From: UBA6921 sp031363085
Lineage (GTDB): Bacteria > Pseudomonadota > Gammaproteobacteria > SG8-11
Assembly (NCBI GenBank): GCA_031363085.1
Contig: JANLTU010000130.1
Coordinates: 1 to 18,204 of the forward strand
DNA: 18,204 nucleotides
Reading direction: 5' to 3'
Below, one piece after another: positions 7,822-14,794 of this stretch. The position numbers and the translations under genes are program-made. Positions within the stretch are counted from its first letter, which is position 1; each line of letters begins with the position of its first letter. Below the pieces are notes generated by a model. It worked only from the letters and a program-made list of their open reading frames with translations, did no database searches and was not told the origin of the DNA.

Positions 7822-8256
7822 CTATTCGGTGACGAAGGGGTAGCCCTTCGCTTTCCATTCTTCAAACCCGCCGCGAAACCAGTAGAGCTTTTGATAGCCG
7901 CAATTTTGGGCGATATTGATCGACTTGACGCTGCGCCCGCATTTAACGCCGTTGCAGTAAAACAGCAGCGGGCGTGTCTTGGCGGGGATTATTTTTTCCA
8001 GCGTGCCGCAGGTGGTGTCGATATCGGGAAGGCTGCGCGACCCCTCGATATAACCCTGTCGCCGGTCGACCGCGATGCGCGCGTCGATGATGACCAAATC
8101 AGAAATTGTTTCGACAATGCCGATGACGCCTTCGGCATCCACGCGGGTGATGCCGGGAATGCTTTCGGGGCTGACGATTTCCGCTGCATGCGGGTTGCCG
8201 CCGCTCATCCACAAAACTGAAGACAAGATTAAACCAATGAGTTGCGAAGTAGGCAT
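7822..8256 (-). CDS. Secreted rhodanese-like domain protein
   Basis: The protein is 144 aa from ATG 8256. A hydrophobic signal peptide (about 5-24, likely cut near AHA/AE) is followed by one rhodanese domain. The active-site region is LLFYCNGVKCGRS, with C101 as the expected sulfur-carrying cysteine, a second cysteine at 106 and R108; this is a variant of the usual CxxxxR loop. The C-terminus YWFRGGFEEWKAKG is typical of periplasmic single-domain rhodaneses. Longer in-frame starts (to 8418) exist but would bury the signal peptide, so I reject them. Sulfurtransferase or redox roles are possible. Its place just before the GGDEF-EAL gene suggests co-expression, and perhaps a role in signal input. 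Confidence 0.85.
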   Translation of the reverse strand: MPTSQLIGLILSSVLWMSGGNPHAAEIVSPESIPGITRVDAEGVIGIVETISDLVIIDARIAVDRRQGYIEGSRSLPDIDTTCGTLEKIIPAKTRPLLFYCNGVKCGRSVKSINIAQNCGYQKLYWFRGGFEEWKAKGYPFVTE

Positions 8257-8400
8257 GCGGATAGGCTCACAGTGGGTCGTAGGGTGCGCGTCGTGATTCC
8301 AAAATCGGAACGTCGCTTGCAACGCGCCGCAGCGTTTCTGAAATCGGTGGACTCCCTGTATAGCGGCAGCGCTGCTAGTGGCTTGAAACACGTGAGTGCC

Positions 8401-8429
8401 TTGTACATTGGCGTGCAAATGTTAATAAT
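8401..8429 (+). promoter_or_regulatory. Candidate sigma-70 promoter for the histone-like gene
   Basis: TTGTAC (8401-8406) and AATAAT (8424-8429) are 17 bases apart, about 65 bases upstream of the start at 8496. The -10 is good and the -35 weak. The rest of 8257-8495, shared with the divergent rhodanese operon, shows nothing I can assign. Confidence 0.3.
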
Positions 8430-8495
8430 CTCGGCCAGTCTGTTAGCGGCGAATCCATCCACTCAACACACACAGTTTGTTTTGGAGGAATTTTC

Positions 8496-9137
8496 ATGAA
8501 AGCACTGGATGTGGCGGTGCAATCCATCGCAACACGGATTGCCGATCCCACGGAACGACAACGATACATCGGTCTGCTGGAAAATATGGCCCAGGATTGC
8601 AAGGCGGCCATGGATTTGTGGCAGCATGTTTTGACACAAAAAAAGATGCCCGTCGGCGAGGCCCAGGTGTTGATGAACTGGACCGGGCCGGTGGTTGCAA
8701 AGCAACTGTTCGAAGTTCACCTCGCGTTCCGTGCAAAAATGCTGCAAGTCACCGATCATCGCGGCGATCTTGAAGATCCGGTGATTCCGTCGGCCTACCA
8801 CCAGCTCAGCCCGGCGCAAACCGGTACCAGCTTTGCGCAAACGGCGCTTGAGCAGGCGCGGCAAGCCATGTTGGCGATGCAGAACCATGTCGAGACCCTA
8901 CGCAACACGGTGCCCAAGAAGCCGGCTGCGGCAGTGGCGAAGCTAAACGGCAAAAAAGCACTGACGAAAAAGCCGCCGGCAAAAAAAGTCGCGACCAAGC
9001 CGGTCGCAAAAAAAGCGCCTGTGGCTAAAAAGCCGCTGGCGAAAAAAGCCGTGGCCAAGTCGGCTGCAAAAAAACCAGCGGTGGCAAAAAAGCCTGCGCC
9101 CAAGCAAGCCATGAAGAAGAAAGCCAAGAAGAAGTAA
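8496..9137 (+). CDS. Protein with histone H1-like Lys/Ala/Pro-rich C-terminal tail
   Basis: This is a 213-aa protein. Residues 1-140 form a helical, weakly acidic to neutral domain that I do not recognise. From about 141 to the end the sequence is low-complexity, made of AKKP, AKKA and VAKK units and closing with KKKAKKK. Such tails occur in bacterial H1-like proteins (AlgP type) and bind DNA or RNA non-specifically. GGAGG lies about 10 bases before the ATG. It precedes htpG with a hairpin between them. A nucleoid-associated role, or one at a polymer granule, is possible; only the tail supports nucleic-acid binding. Confidence 0.8.
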   Translation: MKALDVAVQSIATRIADPTERQRYIGLLENMAQDCKAAMDLWQHVLTQKKMPVGEAQVLMNWTGPVVAKQLFEVHLAFRAKMLQVTDHRGDLEDPVIPSAYHQLSPAQTGTSFAQTALEQARQAMLAMQNHVETLRNTVPKKPAAAVAKLNGKKALTKKPPAKKVATKPVAKKAPVAKKPLAKKAVAKSAAKKPAVAKKPAPKQAMKKKAKKK

Positions 9138-9146
9138 TCCCCACGC

Positions 9147-9197
9147 GCCCGGCGTGGGTCGGCGTTCCCGCGACGCACGCCGGGCATTTGAATTTTA
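9147..9197 (+). terminator. Hairpin with T-rich tail between the histone-like gene and htpG
   Basis: GCCCGGCGTG (9147-9156) pairs perfectly with CACGCCGGGC (9176-9185), with a further inner GTCG/CGAC stem. ATTTGAATTTTA follows. This fits an intrinsic terminator for the upstream gene. It could equally be a structured leader of htpG, since the htpG ATG lies only 26 bases after the stem. Confidence 0.5.
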
Positions 9198-9210
9198 TGG
9201 AGAGCGACGT

Positions 9211-11109
9211 ATGAGTACCGATGCACACAAAGAAACTTTAGGTTTTCAAACCGAGGTCAAGCAACTCCTCGACTTGATGATCCACTCGCTGTACAGCAAC
9301 AAAGAAATTTTTCTGCGCGAGCTGATTTCCAATGCATCCGACGCACTCGACAAGCTGCGCTTCGAAGCGCTGGCAGACGGCGCGCTGTATGAATCCGACA
9401 GCGAATTGAAAATTTCAGTGGCATTCGATAAGACCGCGCGCACCGTGACCATCAGCGACAACGGCGTGGGCATGTCGCGCCAGGAAATCGTTGATCACCT
9501 CGGCACCATTGCCAAGTCGGGCACGCGTGCGTTCTTGAGCAACTTGAGCGGCGACCAAGCCAAAGACACCAACTTGATCGGCCAGTTCGGCGTCGGGTTT
9601 TATTCAACGTTCATTGTCGCGGACAGCGTGGCGGTGGTGACGCGCCGCGCCGGCTTGGGCGCCGAACACGGCGTGCGCTGGCAGTCCAAGGGCGAGGGTG
9701 ACTTTACGGTCGAGACCGTTAACAAAGCCACGCGTGGCACCGAGGTGGTGTTGCATTTGCGCGCCGACGAAGACGAATTTCTGGACGGCTTTCGCTTGCG
9801 CAGCATCGTGCGTAAATATTCCGACCACATCACCTTCCCGGTGATGATGCTCAAGGAAGCGGAGGGCGAAGACAAAAAACCGGCAACCGAATTGGAGCGC
9901 GTGAACAGCGCGGCGGCGTTGTGGACGCGCCCGCGCAATGAAATCAAAGAAGAGGAATACCAGGAGTTTTACAAACACCTGAGCCACGATTTCGATGCGC
10001 CGCTGGCCTATGTGCATTCCAAGGTCGAGGGCAAACTTGAATACACCTCGCTGTTGTATCTCCCCAAGCGCGCGCCCTTCGATATGTGGAATCGCGAACG
10101 GCGTCAGGGCATCAAGCTGTACGTGCGGCGCGTGTTCATCATGGACGACGCTGAGCAGTTGCTGCCCAATTATCTGCGCTTCGTGCGCGGCGTGATCGAT
10201 TCCAACGATCTGCCGCTGAATGTGTCGCGCGAAATTCTGCAACACAACAAAACCATCGACAGCATCCGCGCCGGCGCGGTGAAAAAAGTGCTCGGCCTGT
10301 TTGAAGAGCTGGCCAGCAACGACAAGGAAAAATACGCCATTGTGTGGAAGGAATTCGGCCGGGTGTTGAAAGAGGGGCCGGGTGAAGACTTCGGCAATCG
10401 CGAGCGGCTCGCCAAGTTGCTGCGTTTTTCCAGCACGCACGACGACAACCCGGAGCAGCAGATGTCGTTCGCCGACTACATTGCGCGCATGAAACCGGGG
10501 CAGGAAAAAATTTACTTCATCACCGGCGAAACTTTCGCGGCGGTGAGGCACAGCCCGCACCTGGAAGTATTCCGCAAAAAAGGCATCGAGGTGTTGTTGC
10601 TGGTCGACGCGGTCGACGAATGGTTAACCAGCTCGCTGTCGGAAGTTGAAGGCAAGACGCTGCAATCCGCCGCCAAAGGCCAGTTGGACTTAGGCGCGCT
10701 GGCAGATAAAGACGAACAACAGCAGGTCGAGCAAATTGCCGAAGAAAACAAAGACGTGGTCGAACGCGTGAAGAAAACCCTGGAAGGCAGAGTCAAGGAC
10801 GTGCGCGTGTCGACGCGCCTGACCTCGTCGCCGGCGTGCCTGGTCAGCGACGCCTACGACATGGGGGCAAATCTTGAGCGCATCCTCAAAGCCACCGGGC
10901 AACAGGTCGGCGGCAGCAAACCGATTTTCGAACTCAACGCGCAGCACCCGCTGGTACAACAACTCAAACACGAAAGCGACGCACAACGCTTCGGCGACTG
11001 GGCTAACATTTTGTTCGATCAAGCGGTGCTGGCCGAAGGCGGCAAGCTCGACGACCCGGCCGCATTCGTCAGCCGCATGAACCAGATGTGGGTGGCGTAC
11101 GCGAAGTAA
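9211..11109 (+). CDS. htpG: Hsp90-family molecular chaperone HtpG
   Basis: This 632-aa cytosolic ATP-dependent chaperone has the usual family length. The N-terminal GHKL ATPase shows NKEIFLRELISNASDALDKL, SDNGVGM, GTIAKSGT and the QFGVGFYS lid motif. A middle client-binding domain follows (LYVRRVFIMDD, LPLNVSREILQ), then a C-terminal dimerisation domain. The start at 9211 (MSTDAHKETLGFQTEV) is preceded by GGAGAG and aligns with the family N-terminus; the in-frame start at 9154 lies inside the leader hairpin and is rejected. The gene is probably monocistronic. Confidence 0.97.
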   Translation: MSTDAHKETLGFQTEVKQLLDLMIHSLYSNKEIFLRELISNASDALDKLRFEALADGALYESDSELKISVAFDKTARTVTISDNGVGMSRQEIVDHLGTIAKSGTRAFLSNLSGDQAKDTNLIGQFGVGFYSTFIVADSVAVVTRRAGLGAEHGVRWQSKGEGDFTVETVNKATRGTEVVLHLRADEDEFLDGFRLRSIVRKYSDHITFPVMMLKEAEGEDKKPATELERVNSAAALWTRPRNEIKEEEYQEFYKHLSHDFDAPLAYVHSKVEGKLEYTSLLYLPKRAPFDMWNRERRQGIKLYVRRVFIMDDAEQLLPNYLRFVRGVIDSNDLPLNVSREILQHNKTIDSIRAGAVKKVLGLFEELASNDKEKYAIVWKEFGRVLKEGPGEDFGNRERLAKLLRFSSTHDDNPEQQMSFADYIARMKPGQEKIYFITGETFAAVRHSPHLEVFRKKGIEVLLLVDAVDEWLTSSLSEVEGKTLQSAAKGQLDLGALADKDEQQQVEQIAEENKDVVERVKKTLEGRVKDVRVSTRLTSSPACLVSDAYDMGANLERILKATGQQVGGSKPIFELNAQHPLVQQLKHESDAQRFGDWANILFDQAVLAEGGKLDDPAAFVSRMNQMWVAYAK

Positions 11110-11444
11110 AAATTAATGTCGCGATGTCGGCAGATGAGCGCGTGGCGCTTCGCCACAGTGGAGCCGGTGTGAGGAAACGGTACTGCCTGATGCACAATAT
11201 TGAAAAGCGGGCGCATCATGGCCGTGCAGTGCAGTAACCGAAGGGCTCGCCGTGTGAAACACGGCGAGCCGACCCCAGCGTGCCGCACACCTCATTCGAA
11301 GGGGCGAAGTGAATATCATGCGTCAAGTCGAAAAAAACGGTGCCACGACATGATAAATGACGCCTGCAAAAAGAACTTTCCAAAGCCTGGGTGCTGGGTT
11401 CAGAGTTGGTTTTTTCTACAGCCTTTAGAAGCCAAGGAGATTGT
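11110..11444. other. 335-base intergenic region between htpG and lspA
   Basis: It holds a small GTGGCG-CTT-CGCCAC hairpin (11142-11156) and a strong 12-bp hairpin (11244-11270). Base composition falls towards lspA. I see no convincing ORF, RNA gene or clear promoter here; ORFs crossing it lack ribosome binding sites and recognisable sequence. Confidence 0.5.
11244..11270. repeat. Perfect 12-bp hairpin upstream of lspA
   Basis: GGCTCGCCGTGT, loop GAA, ACACGGCGAGCC. It lies 134 bases after the htpG stop and has no T-tract on either strand. It may be an htpG transcript end, a terminator without a U-run or a structural boundary. Confidence 0.6.
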
Positions 11445-11942
11445 ATGGCCAGATTTATACAGCTAGTAGTTGTTGCCATGACGCTTCTCAGTTGCGTTGG
11501 CTGCGATCAAGCAACAAAAGCCGTGGCAAAGGAATACCTACCTCGAAATGAAGTCATGTCATTCGCTCGCGATACATTCAGGTTGCAGTACGCTGAGAAC
11601 AAAGGCGCATTTTTAAGCATCGGCGCCTCACTTCCTGAAAATGTGCGCGGGCTTTTATTCACAGTGGGTATTGGTGCGATTGTGTTCGGAATTCTAGGCT
11701 ATCTTTTGTTCGTGCCGGCGTTACCACACGCCACAACAGTTACTCTTTCGCTCATTGCAGGCGGTGGGTTTAGTAACCTGATCGACCGTATAGCGTATGG
11801 TGGCTACGTAATCGATTTTCTAAACATTGGGCTTGGTGGCCTTCGAACCGGCATCTTCAACATTGCTGATGTAGCAATAATGGTAGGCGCCATGAGCCTC
11901 ATCGTGAGGAGCATGAAACATGAAAGAAGAGTTGGCCTCTAA
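11445..11942 (+). CDS. lspA: Signal peptidase II (lipoprotein signal peptidase)
   Basis: This 165-aa inner-membrane aspartic protease cleaves prolipoprotein signal peptides after Lgt modification. Visible are four hydrophobic segments, DQATK near the N-terminus, the NKGAF motif (52-56), SNLIDR (110-115), the catalytic D124 in VIDFLNI and D142 in FNIADVAI. The start at 11445 has AAGGAGA 4 bases upstream. The usual ileS partner is absent. Base composition is visibly more AT-rich than htpG and the gene is flanked by strong hairpins, so it may be a second, acquired copy. Confidence 0.9.
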   Translation: MARFIQLVVVAMTLLSCVGCDQATKAVAKEYLPRNEVMSFARDTFRLQYAENKGAFLSIGASLPENVRGLLFTVGIGAIVFGILGYLLFVPALPHATTVTLSLIAGGGFSNLIDRIAYGGYVIDFLNIGLGGLRTGIFNIADVAIMVGAMSLIVRSMKHERRVGL

Positions 11943-11944
11943 TC

Positions 11945-11975
11945 GGTAAGGGCCGGCATCACTCCGGCCCTTACC
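11945..11975 (+). terminator. Hairpin after lspA
   Basis: GGTAAGGGCCGG (11945-11956) and CCGGCCCTTACC (11964-11975) form a perfect 12-bp stem with a 7-base loop, starting two bases after the lspA stop codon. No clean T-run follows, but the position and strength favour termination. Confidence 0.6.
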
Positions 11976-12060
11976 ACACCGCCTAGCATGCGGTGCCAAC
12001 ACTAGGTGGTTTAAGTGGGGCAGGGGCGGGGTTATAAGTGGGGCGGGTCAGAAGTTTGAC

Positions 12061-12134
12061 GGGTCAGGCTTGAGTTATTGCTCTATTTATATATCGTCTC
12101 GCGCAATTGTAAATGCAATAACGCAAGCCTGACC
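12061..12134. repeat. Palindromic element with 20-bp terminal inverted repeats (copy A)
   Basis: The left arm GGTCAGGCTTGAGTTATTGC (12062-12081) and right arm GCAATAACGCAAGCCTGACC (12115-12134) pair with one mismatch around an AT-rich centre. Just before it CGGGTCAG occurs twice (12044, 12060) and TAAGTGGGGC twice (12012, 12035). It resembles a MITE or the terminal hairpin of a Y1-type element. Part of it recurs as a direct repeat at 13359-13404, on the other side of the cyclase gene. Confidence 0.65.
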
Positions 12135-12167
12135 TGATCAGTTGTAAGCACGGCAGGCGGTCAGGCT

Positions 12168-13085
12168 CTAAGACATCCGCTCTATATCGGCGAAATGCAG
12201 TCCGCACACGCGCAGCGAGTCGCGTTTGCCCTTCGCGTTTACGGTGTGTTCGCGGCCTTCCCAAAGTTCGCGCGGCAGCAGAGCGTAGGCATCGCGGCCA
12301 ACGACGATATCGCAGCCCAGCTCCTTGCTGGCGTTCTCCAAGCGGAACGCGGTGTTGACGGCGTCGCCGATGGCGGCGTTTTCCTGGCCGACACCGACGG
12401 CTGCATCGCCGATGTTGACACCGGCACCGATGCGTAATTTTTGCGGCAAATCAGGGTAAAGCGCGTTCAACTCTTCCGTAATGCGTTGCACCGCTAGCGC
12501 GGAGCGTAAGGCTTTAAGCACCGCGTCTTGCGGGTGTTCGGTGATGTCCCAGCGTGCGTACACGCAATCGCCGATAAACTTTTCCACCGCGCCACCGCCC
12601 GCCTGAATATTCGTAGATACGTTATGAAACCACTCGCTGATGATTTTCGACAAGGTATGAATCGGTATCGATTCAGTCAACGGTGTAAAGCCGCGCATGT
12701 CGGCCACGAGAATGGCGATCTGCTGGATGCGCACACGATTCGAAAATAGCGTGCTGAGAATAACAGCGGAGGCGTCGCCATCGTGCGCTTGTTGGCTGGA
12801 ATGCTGGAAGGTGATAAGTGCCGGGCCAATTGCGATCAAGTCGTTGCTGCGCAGCAAGGTGGGTGTAGTGATCCGGTTGCCGTTTACAAAACTGCCGTTC
12901 GCACTGCCGCTGTCAACCAGGTAGTAGTTATCGCCGTCGAGGCGGCGAATGATGGCGTGGTTGCGCGACACCAAGCGGTCGCCAATCAAAATATCGCTGC
13001 TGGCATCGCGGCCTATCGTGGTGGTGCCTTGGCACTCTACGGTGCGCGTGTTGTTGTCATGTTGGATGAGCAAGTGAGCGGTCAT
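12168..13085 (-). CDS. FHA domain-class III adenylate cyclase
   Basis: This 305-aa soluble protein has an N-terminal FHA phosphothreonine-binding domain (about 18-92; GR at 25-26, S40, N42-H43, NGNRI) and a class III cyclase domain (about 120-300). Metal ligands are D129 (VADMRGFT) and D173 (EKFIGD). K169 and D241 are the adenine-selecting pair, and N244 and R248 (DAVNTAFR) the transition-state residues. All are present, so it probably makes cAMP from ATP as a homodimer. The FHA domain may recruit a phosphorylated partner, but no Ser/Thr kinase gene is in the window. The stop lies 34 bases from repeat copy A, and copy B follows upstream of the start. Confidence 0.92.
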   Translation of the reverse strand: MTAHLLIQHDNNTRTVECQGTTTIGRDASSDILIGDRLVSRNHAIIRRLDGDNYYLVDSGSANGSFVNGNRITTPTLLRSNDLIAIGPALITFQHSSQQAHDGDASAVILSTLFSNRVRIQQIAILVADMRGFTPLTESIPIHTLSKIISEWFHNVSTNIQAGGGAVEKFIGDCVYARWDITEHPQDAVLKALRSALAVQRITEELNALYPDLPQKLRIGAGVNIGDAAVGVGQENAAIGDAVNTAFRLENASKELGCDIVVGRDAYALLPRELWEGREHTVNAKGKRDSLRVCGLHFADIERMS

Positions 13086-13463
13086 TTGCGTCGTATCCCC
13101 CCCGGGCCATGGTATTCAATTACTCGGCAGCGTACAGCATTGCCGCGATAATCGAAATTACTCCAAAGGTATTGTTTTTACGCGGCCAAGCTGCTCTTTA
13201 GCTTTCCATCCTGCGGTGCGCGACTAATTCTAGTCGCAGTTTCGCTGCGCTAGGCCCGCGCTGCTCTAAGTGCTGTGCAGCGATTCGCAGTGGTGCGGAT
13301 ACCGCATCCACCGAGTCAGGAAAAGCTCCGGAACCCGGTAGGGCGTGTGTTGTTATATTATTTATGTCACGTCTCGCGAAATTATCAATGCAATAACGCA
13401 AGCCAGGCCCAATATTTGTGGCCTGATTACACGGTTAGCCAGCAACTCGTTCTGAGGCAACCA
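13086..13463. other. 378-base intergenic region upstream of the FHA-cyclase
   Basis: It contains a 7-bp hairpin GCGACTA-ATTC-TAGTCGC (13220-13237), an overlapping CGCAG/CTGCG stem (13235-13249), and repeat copy B (13359-13404). The purine-rich GGGGGGGA on the minus strand just before the cyclase ATG may serve as ribosome binding site. No ORF is convincing. Confidence 0.5.
13359..13404. repeat. Direct repeat copy B of the element at 12084-12129
   Basis: It aligns without gaps to 12084-12129 at a constant offset of 1275 bases: 40 of 46 bases match, including CGTCTCGCG and GCAATAACGCAAGCC. The left inverted arm seen in copy A is degraded here. Both copies have the same orientation and bracket the FHA-cyclase gene. 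Confidence 0.65.
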
Positions 13464-13811
13464 TCATTTAAATTGAATCCCCAGCTTCTTGATTTTACTC
13501 AACGGGTCCGTCTCTGCTGTATCTTCGCCAAGAAAGGCAAAGAGAGCTCCATCCGCTCGGCGCCCGATCACCGCCCAATCCGCTGTTAAGGTCCCGTTGG
13601 TTTGCGACACCTTCCATAGGTGCCTAAGGTCTTTGCTTTTCAGAAAGAACTCGCGGTAAAACCTTTCTATCGCCTGTTTACCGTGAATTTCGGCATCTCG
13701 CGCCGGTTTCACGCAGGCATGTTCGGAAAAACAATCGATCAATTGTTGGAACGCGGCGGGGTCAGTTCCAGCAAGATCAGATAACTCAAAATATCGGTCA
13801 AGTACGGTCAT
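13464..13811 (-). CDS. NTF2-like/SnoaL-like protein
   Basis: This 115-aa protein has the layout of a small cone-shaped NTF2 fold: N-terminal helices with RYFELSDLAGTDPAAFQQLID, the central HGKQAIERFYREFF helix, then beta strands TLTADWAVIGRRADGALFAF. Proteins of this type are enzymes (isomerases, hydrolases) or ligand-binding proteins; nothing here fixes the substrate. It appears complete and transcribed alone. The start at 13811 has CAGGGAGCAC just upstream. Confidence 0.75.
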   Translation of the reverse strand: MTVLDRYFELSDLAGTDPAAFQQLIDCFSEHACVKPARDAEIHGKQAIERFYREFFLKSKDLRHLWKVSQTNGTLTADWAVIGRRADGALFAFLGEDTAETDPLSKIKKLGIQFK

Positions 13812-13902
13812 GTGTGCTCCCTGAGAAATTTAAGATCTTGAACAGGCTCTAACGCGGTGCCAAAAATATTCTAGTACGACGCTTGCGGGTCGCACAGATG
13901 AC

Positions 13903-13928
13903 GCTGCTGACAGCAGGCTGTCAGCAGC
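13903..13928. repeat. Near-perfect 26-base palindrome upstream of the GFA gene
   Basis: GCTGCTGACAGC and GCTGTCAGCAGC are perfect 12-base arms separated by only AG. It lies between the divergent NTF2-like and GFA genes. The tiny spacer suits a protein-binding dyad or cruciform better than an RNA hairpin loop. Confidence 0.6.
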
Positions 13929-14009
13929 CTGCGTGTAATATCGCTACCTCAGGAACGCATGGAGCGTTACCTTTCGGATTGCCAATCAATGAATCGAGGA
14001 GAATGCGTT

Positions 14010-14414
14010 ATGAAGAAAACATACACCGGAAGTTGCCACTGCGGTGCCGTGCGCTACGAGGCCGACATTGACCTGAGCGCGGGCACGGGCAAATGCAATT
14101 GCTCCATTTGTGCGAAGACTCGCAATTGGGGCGCAGCGATCAAGCCGGGGGATTTTCGCCTGCTTGCTGGCGAAACTGATCTCAGCGACTATCAGTTCGA
14201 CGCGATGAGCGTACACCACCTGTTCTGCAAGCATTGTGGCGTCCACCCATTTGCTCGCGGGTATATCGAACAGATCGGCGGGGACTTTGTCTCTATCCGC
14301 TTGTGCAGTCTGGATAACGTGACCCCGGCCGAGCTTGCGCAAGTGCCGGTTAAATACATGAATGGACGAGACAACAATTGGTGGACGGTGCCCGCCGAGA
14401 CACGCCACCTATGA
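14010..14414 (+). CDS. GFA-family (glutathione-dependent formaldehyde-activating-like) zinc protein
   Basis: This 134-aa protein has the zinc-binding pattern of the GFA/CENP-V fold: SCHCGAVRYE (C9, C11), CNCSIC (C29, C31, C34) and FCKHCGVHPFARG (C73, C76). GAGGAGA 7 bases upstream supports the start at 14010 over the in-frame 13959. Family members bind glutathione or other thiol adducts, but most have no proven reaction, so formaldehyde activity should not be assumed. Confidence 0.9.
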   Translation: MKKTYTGSCHCGAVRYEADIDLSAGTGKCNCSICAKTRNWGAAIKPGDFRLLAGETDLSDYQFDAMSVHHLFCKHCGVHPFARGYIEQIGGDFVSIRLCSLDNVTPAELAQVPVKYMNGRDNNWWTVPAETRHL

Positions 14415-14552
14415 CAGAGGCTGTGCAAATCGCTCTTGAATAAAGAAGGCTAGTAGCAGCATACGAATCCCGCCACCCTTGACGCTTAGGTCGACGCGAC
14501 ATTGGGTTGCCATTTCAGTTTTATCCTTGCAGAGACACAAAAGGAGATGCCC

Positions 14553-14762
14553 ATGAAAGTTACTGATCCGAGGAACCTTAACGAGCATTACAACACGCTT
14601 TTCCGCGCAGGCGATCTCGAAGGATTGGTGGACCTATACGAGACGAGTGCAGTTCTTTGCCCGGTTCCAGGGCATCAGCTCAATGGGCATGAAAAAATTC
14701 GAGAGCAGATGAAAGCGTTGCTTACCTTGCGAGGAGAATTGGTGGCTACCCAGCTTTCCTGA
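14553..14762 (+). pseudogene. Truncated SnoaL-like (DUF4440-type) protein
   Basis: The 69-aa frame begins with a good ribosome binding site (AAGGAGA, 14540-14546). It has the N-terminal half of an NTF2-like fold: NEHYNTLFRAGDLEGLVDLY, a strand with AVLCPVPGHQLNG, and the IREQMKALL helix. It then ends at VATQLS where relatives continue for about 60 residues of beta sheet. The 3' half is not found downstream; the convergent AraC gene ends 32 bases later. I read it as a truncated remnant. The 138 bases before it hold nothing I can assign. Confidence 0.65.
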
Positions 14763-14794
14763 TTGCTTTCAAACTGGTTGCTGCGGGTGTGGGG

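Noticed and set aside
7303..8220. Plus-strand ORF (305 codons) across the GGDEF-EAL and rhodanese genes
   Set aside because: It is antisense to two genes with intact catalytic motifs and shows no domain of its own.
8930..9137. Repeated AAAAA/GCC units as a CRISPR or tandem repeat array
   Set aside because: They are in-frame codons for the Lys/Ala/Pro tail, with variable spacing and no spacers.
9604..10560. Minus-strand ORF (318 codons) inside htpG
   Set aside because: htpG is unambiguous; the antisense frame is a compositional shadow.
13432..13440. GTTAGCC as a second integron core site
   Set aside because: It does not fit GTTRRRY and has no partner inverse core with complementary inner boxes nearby.
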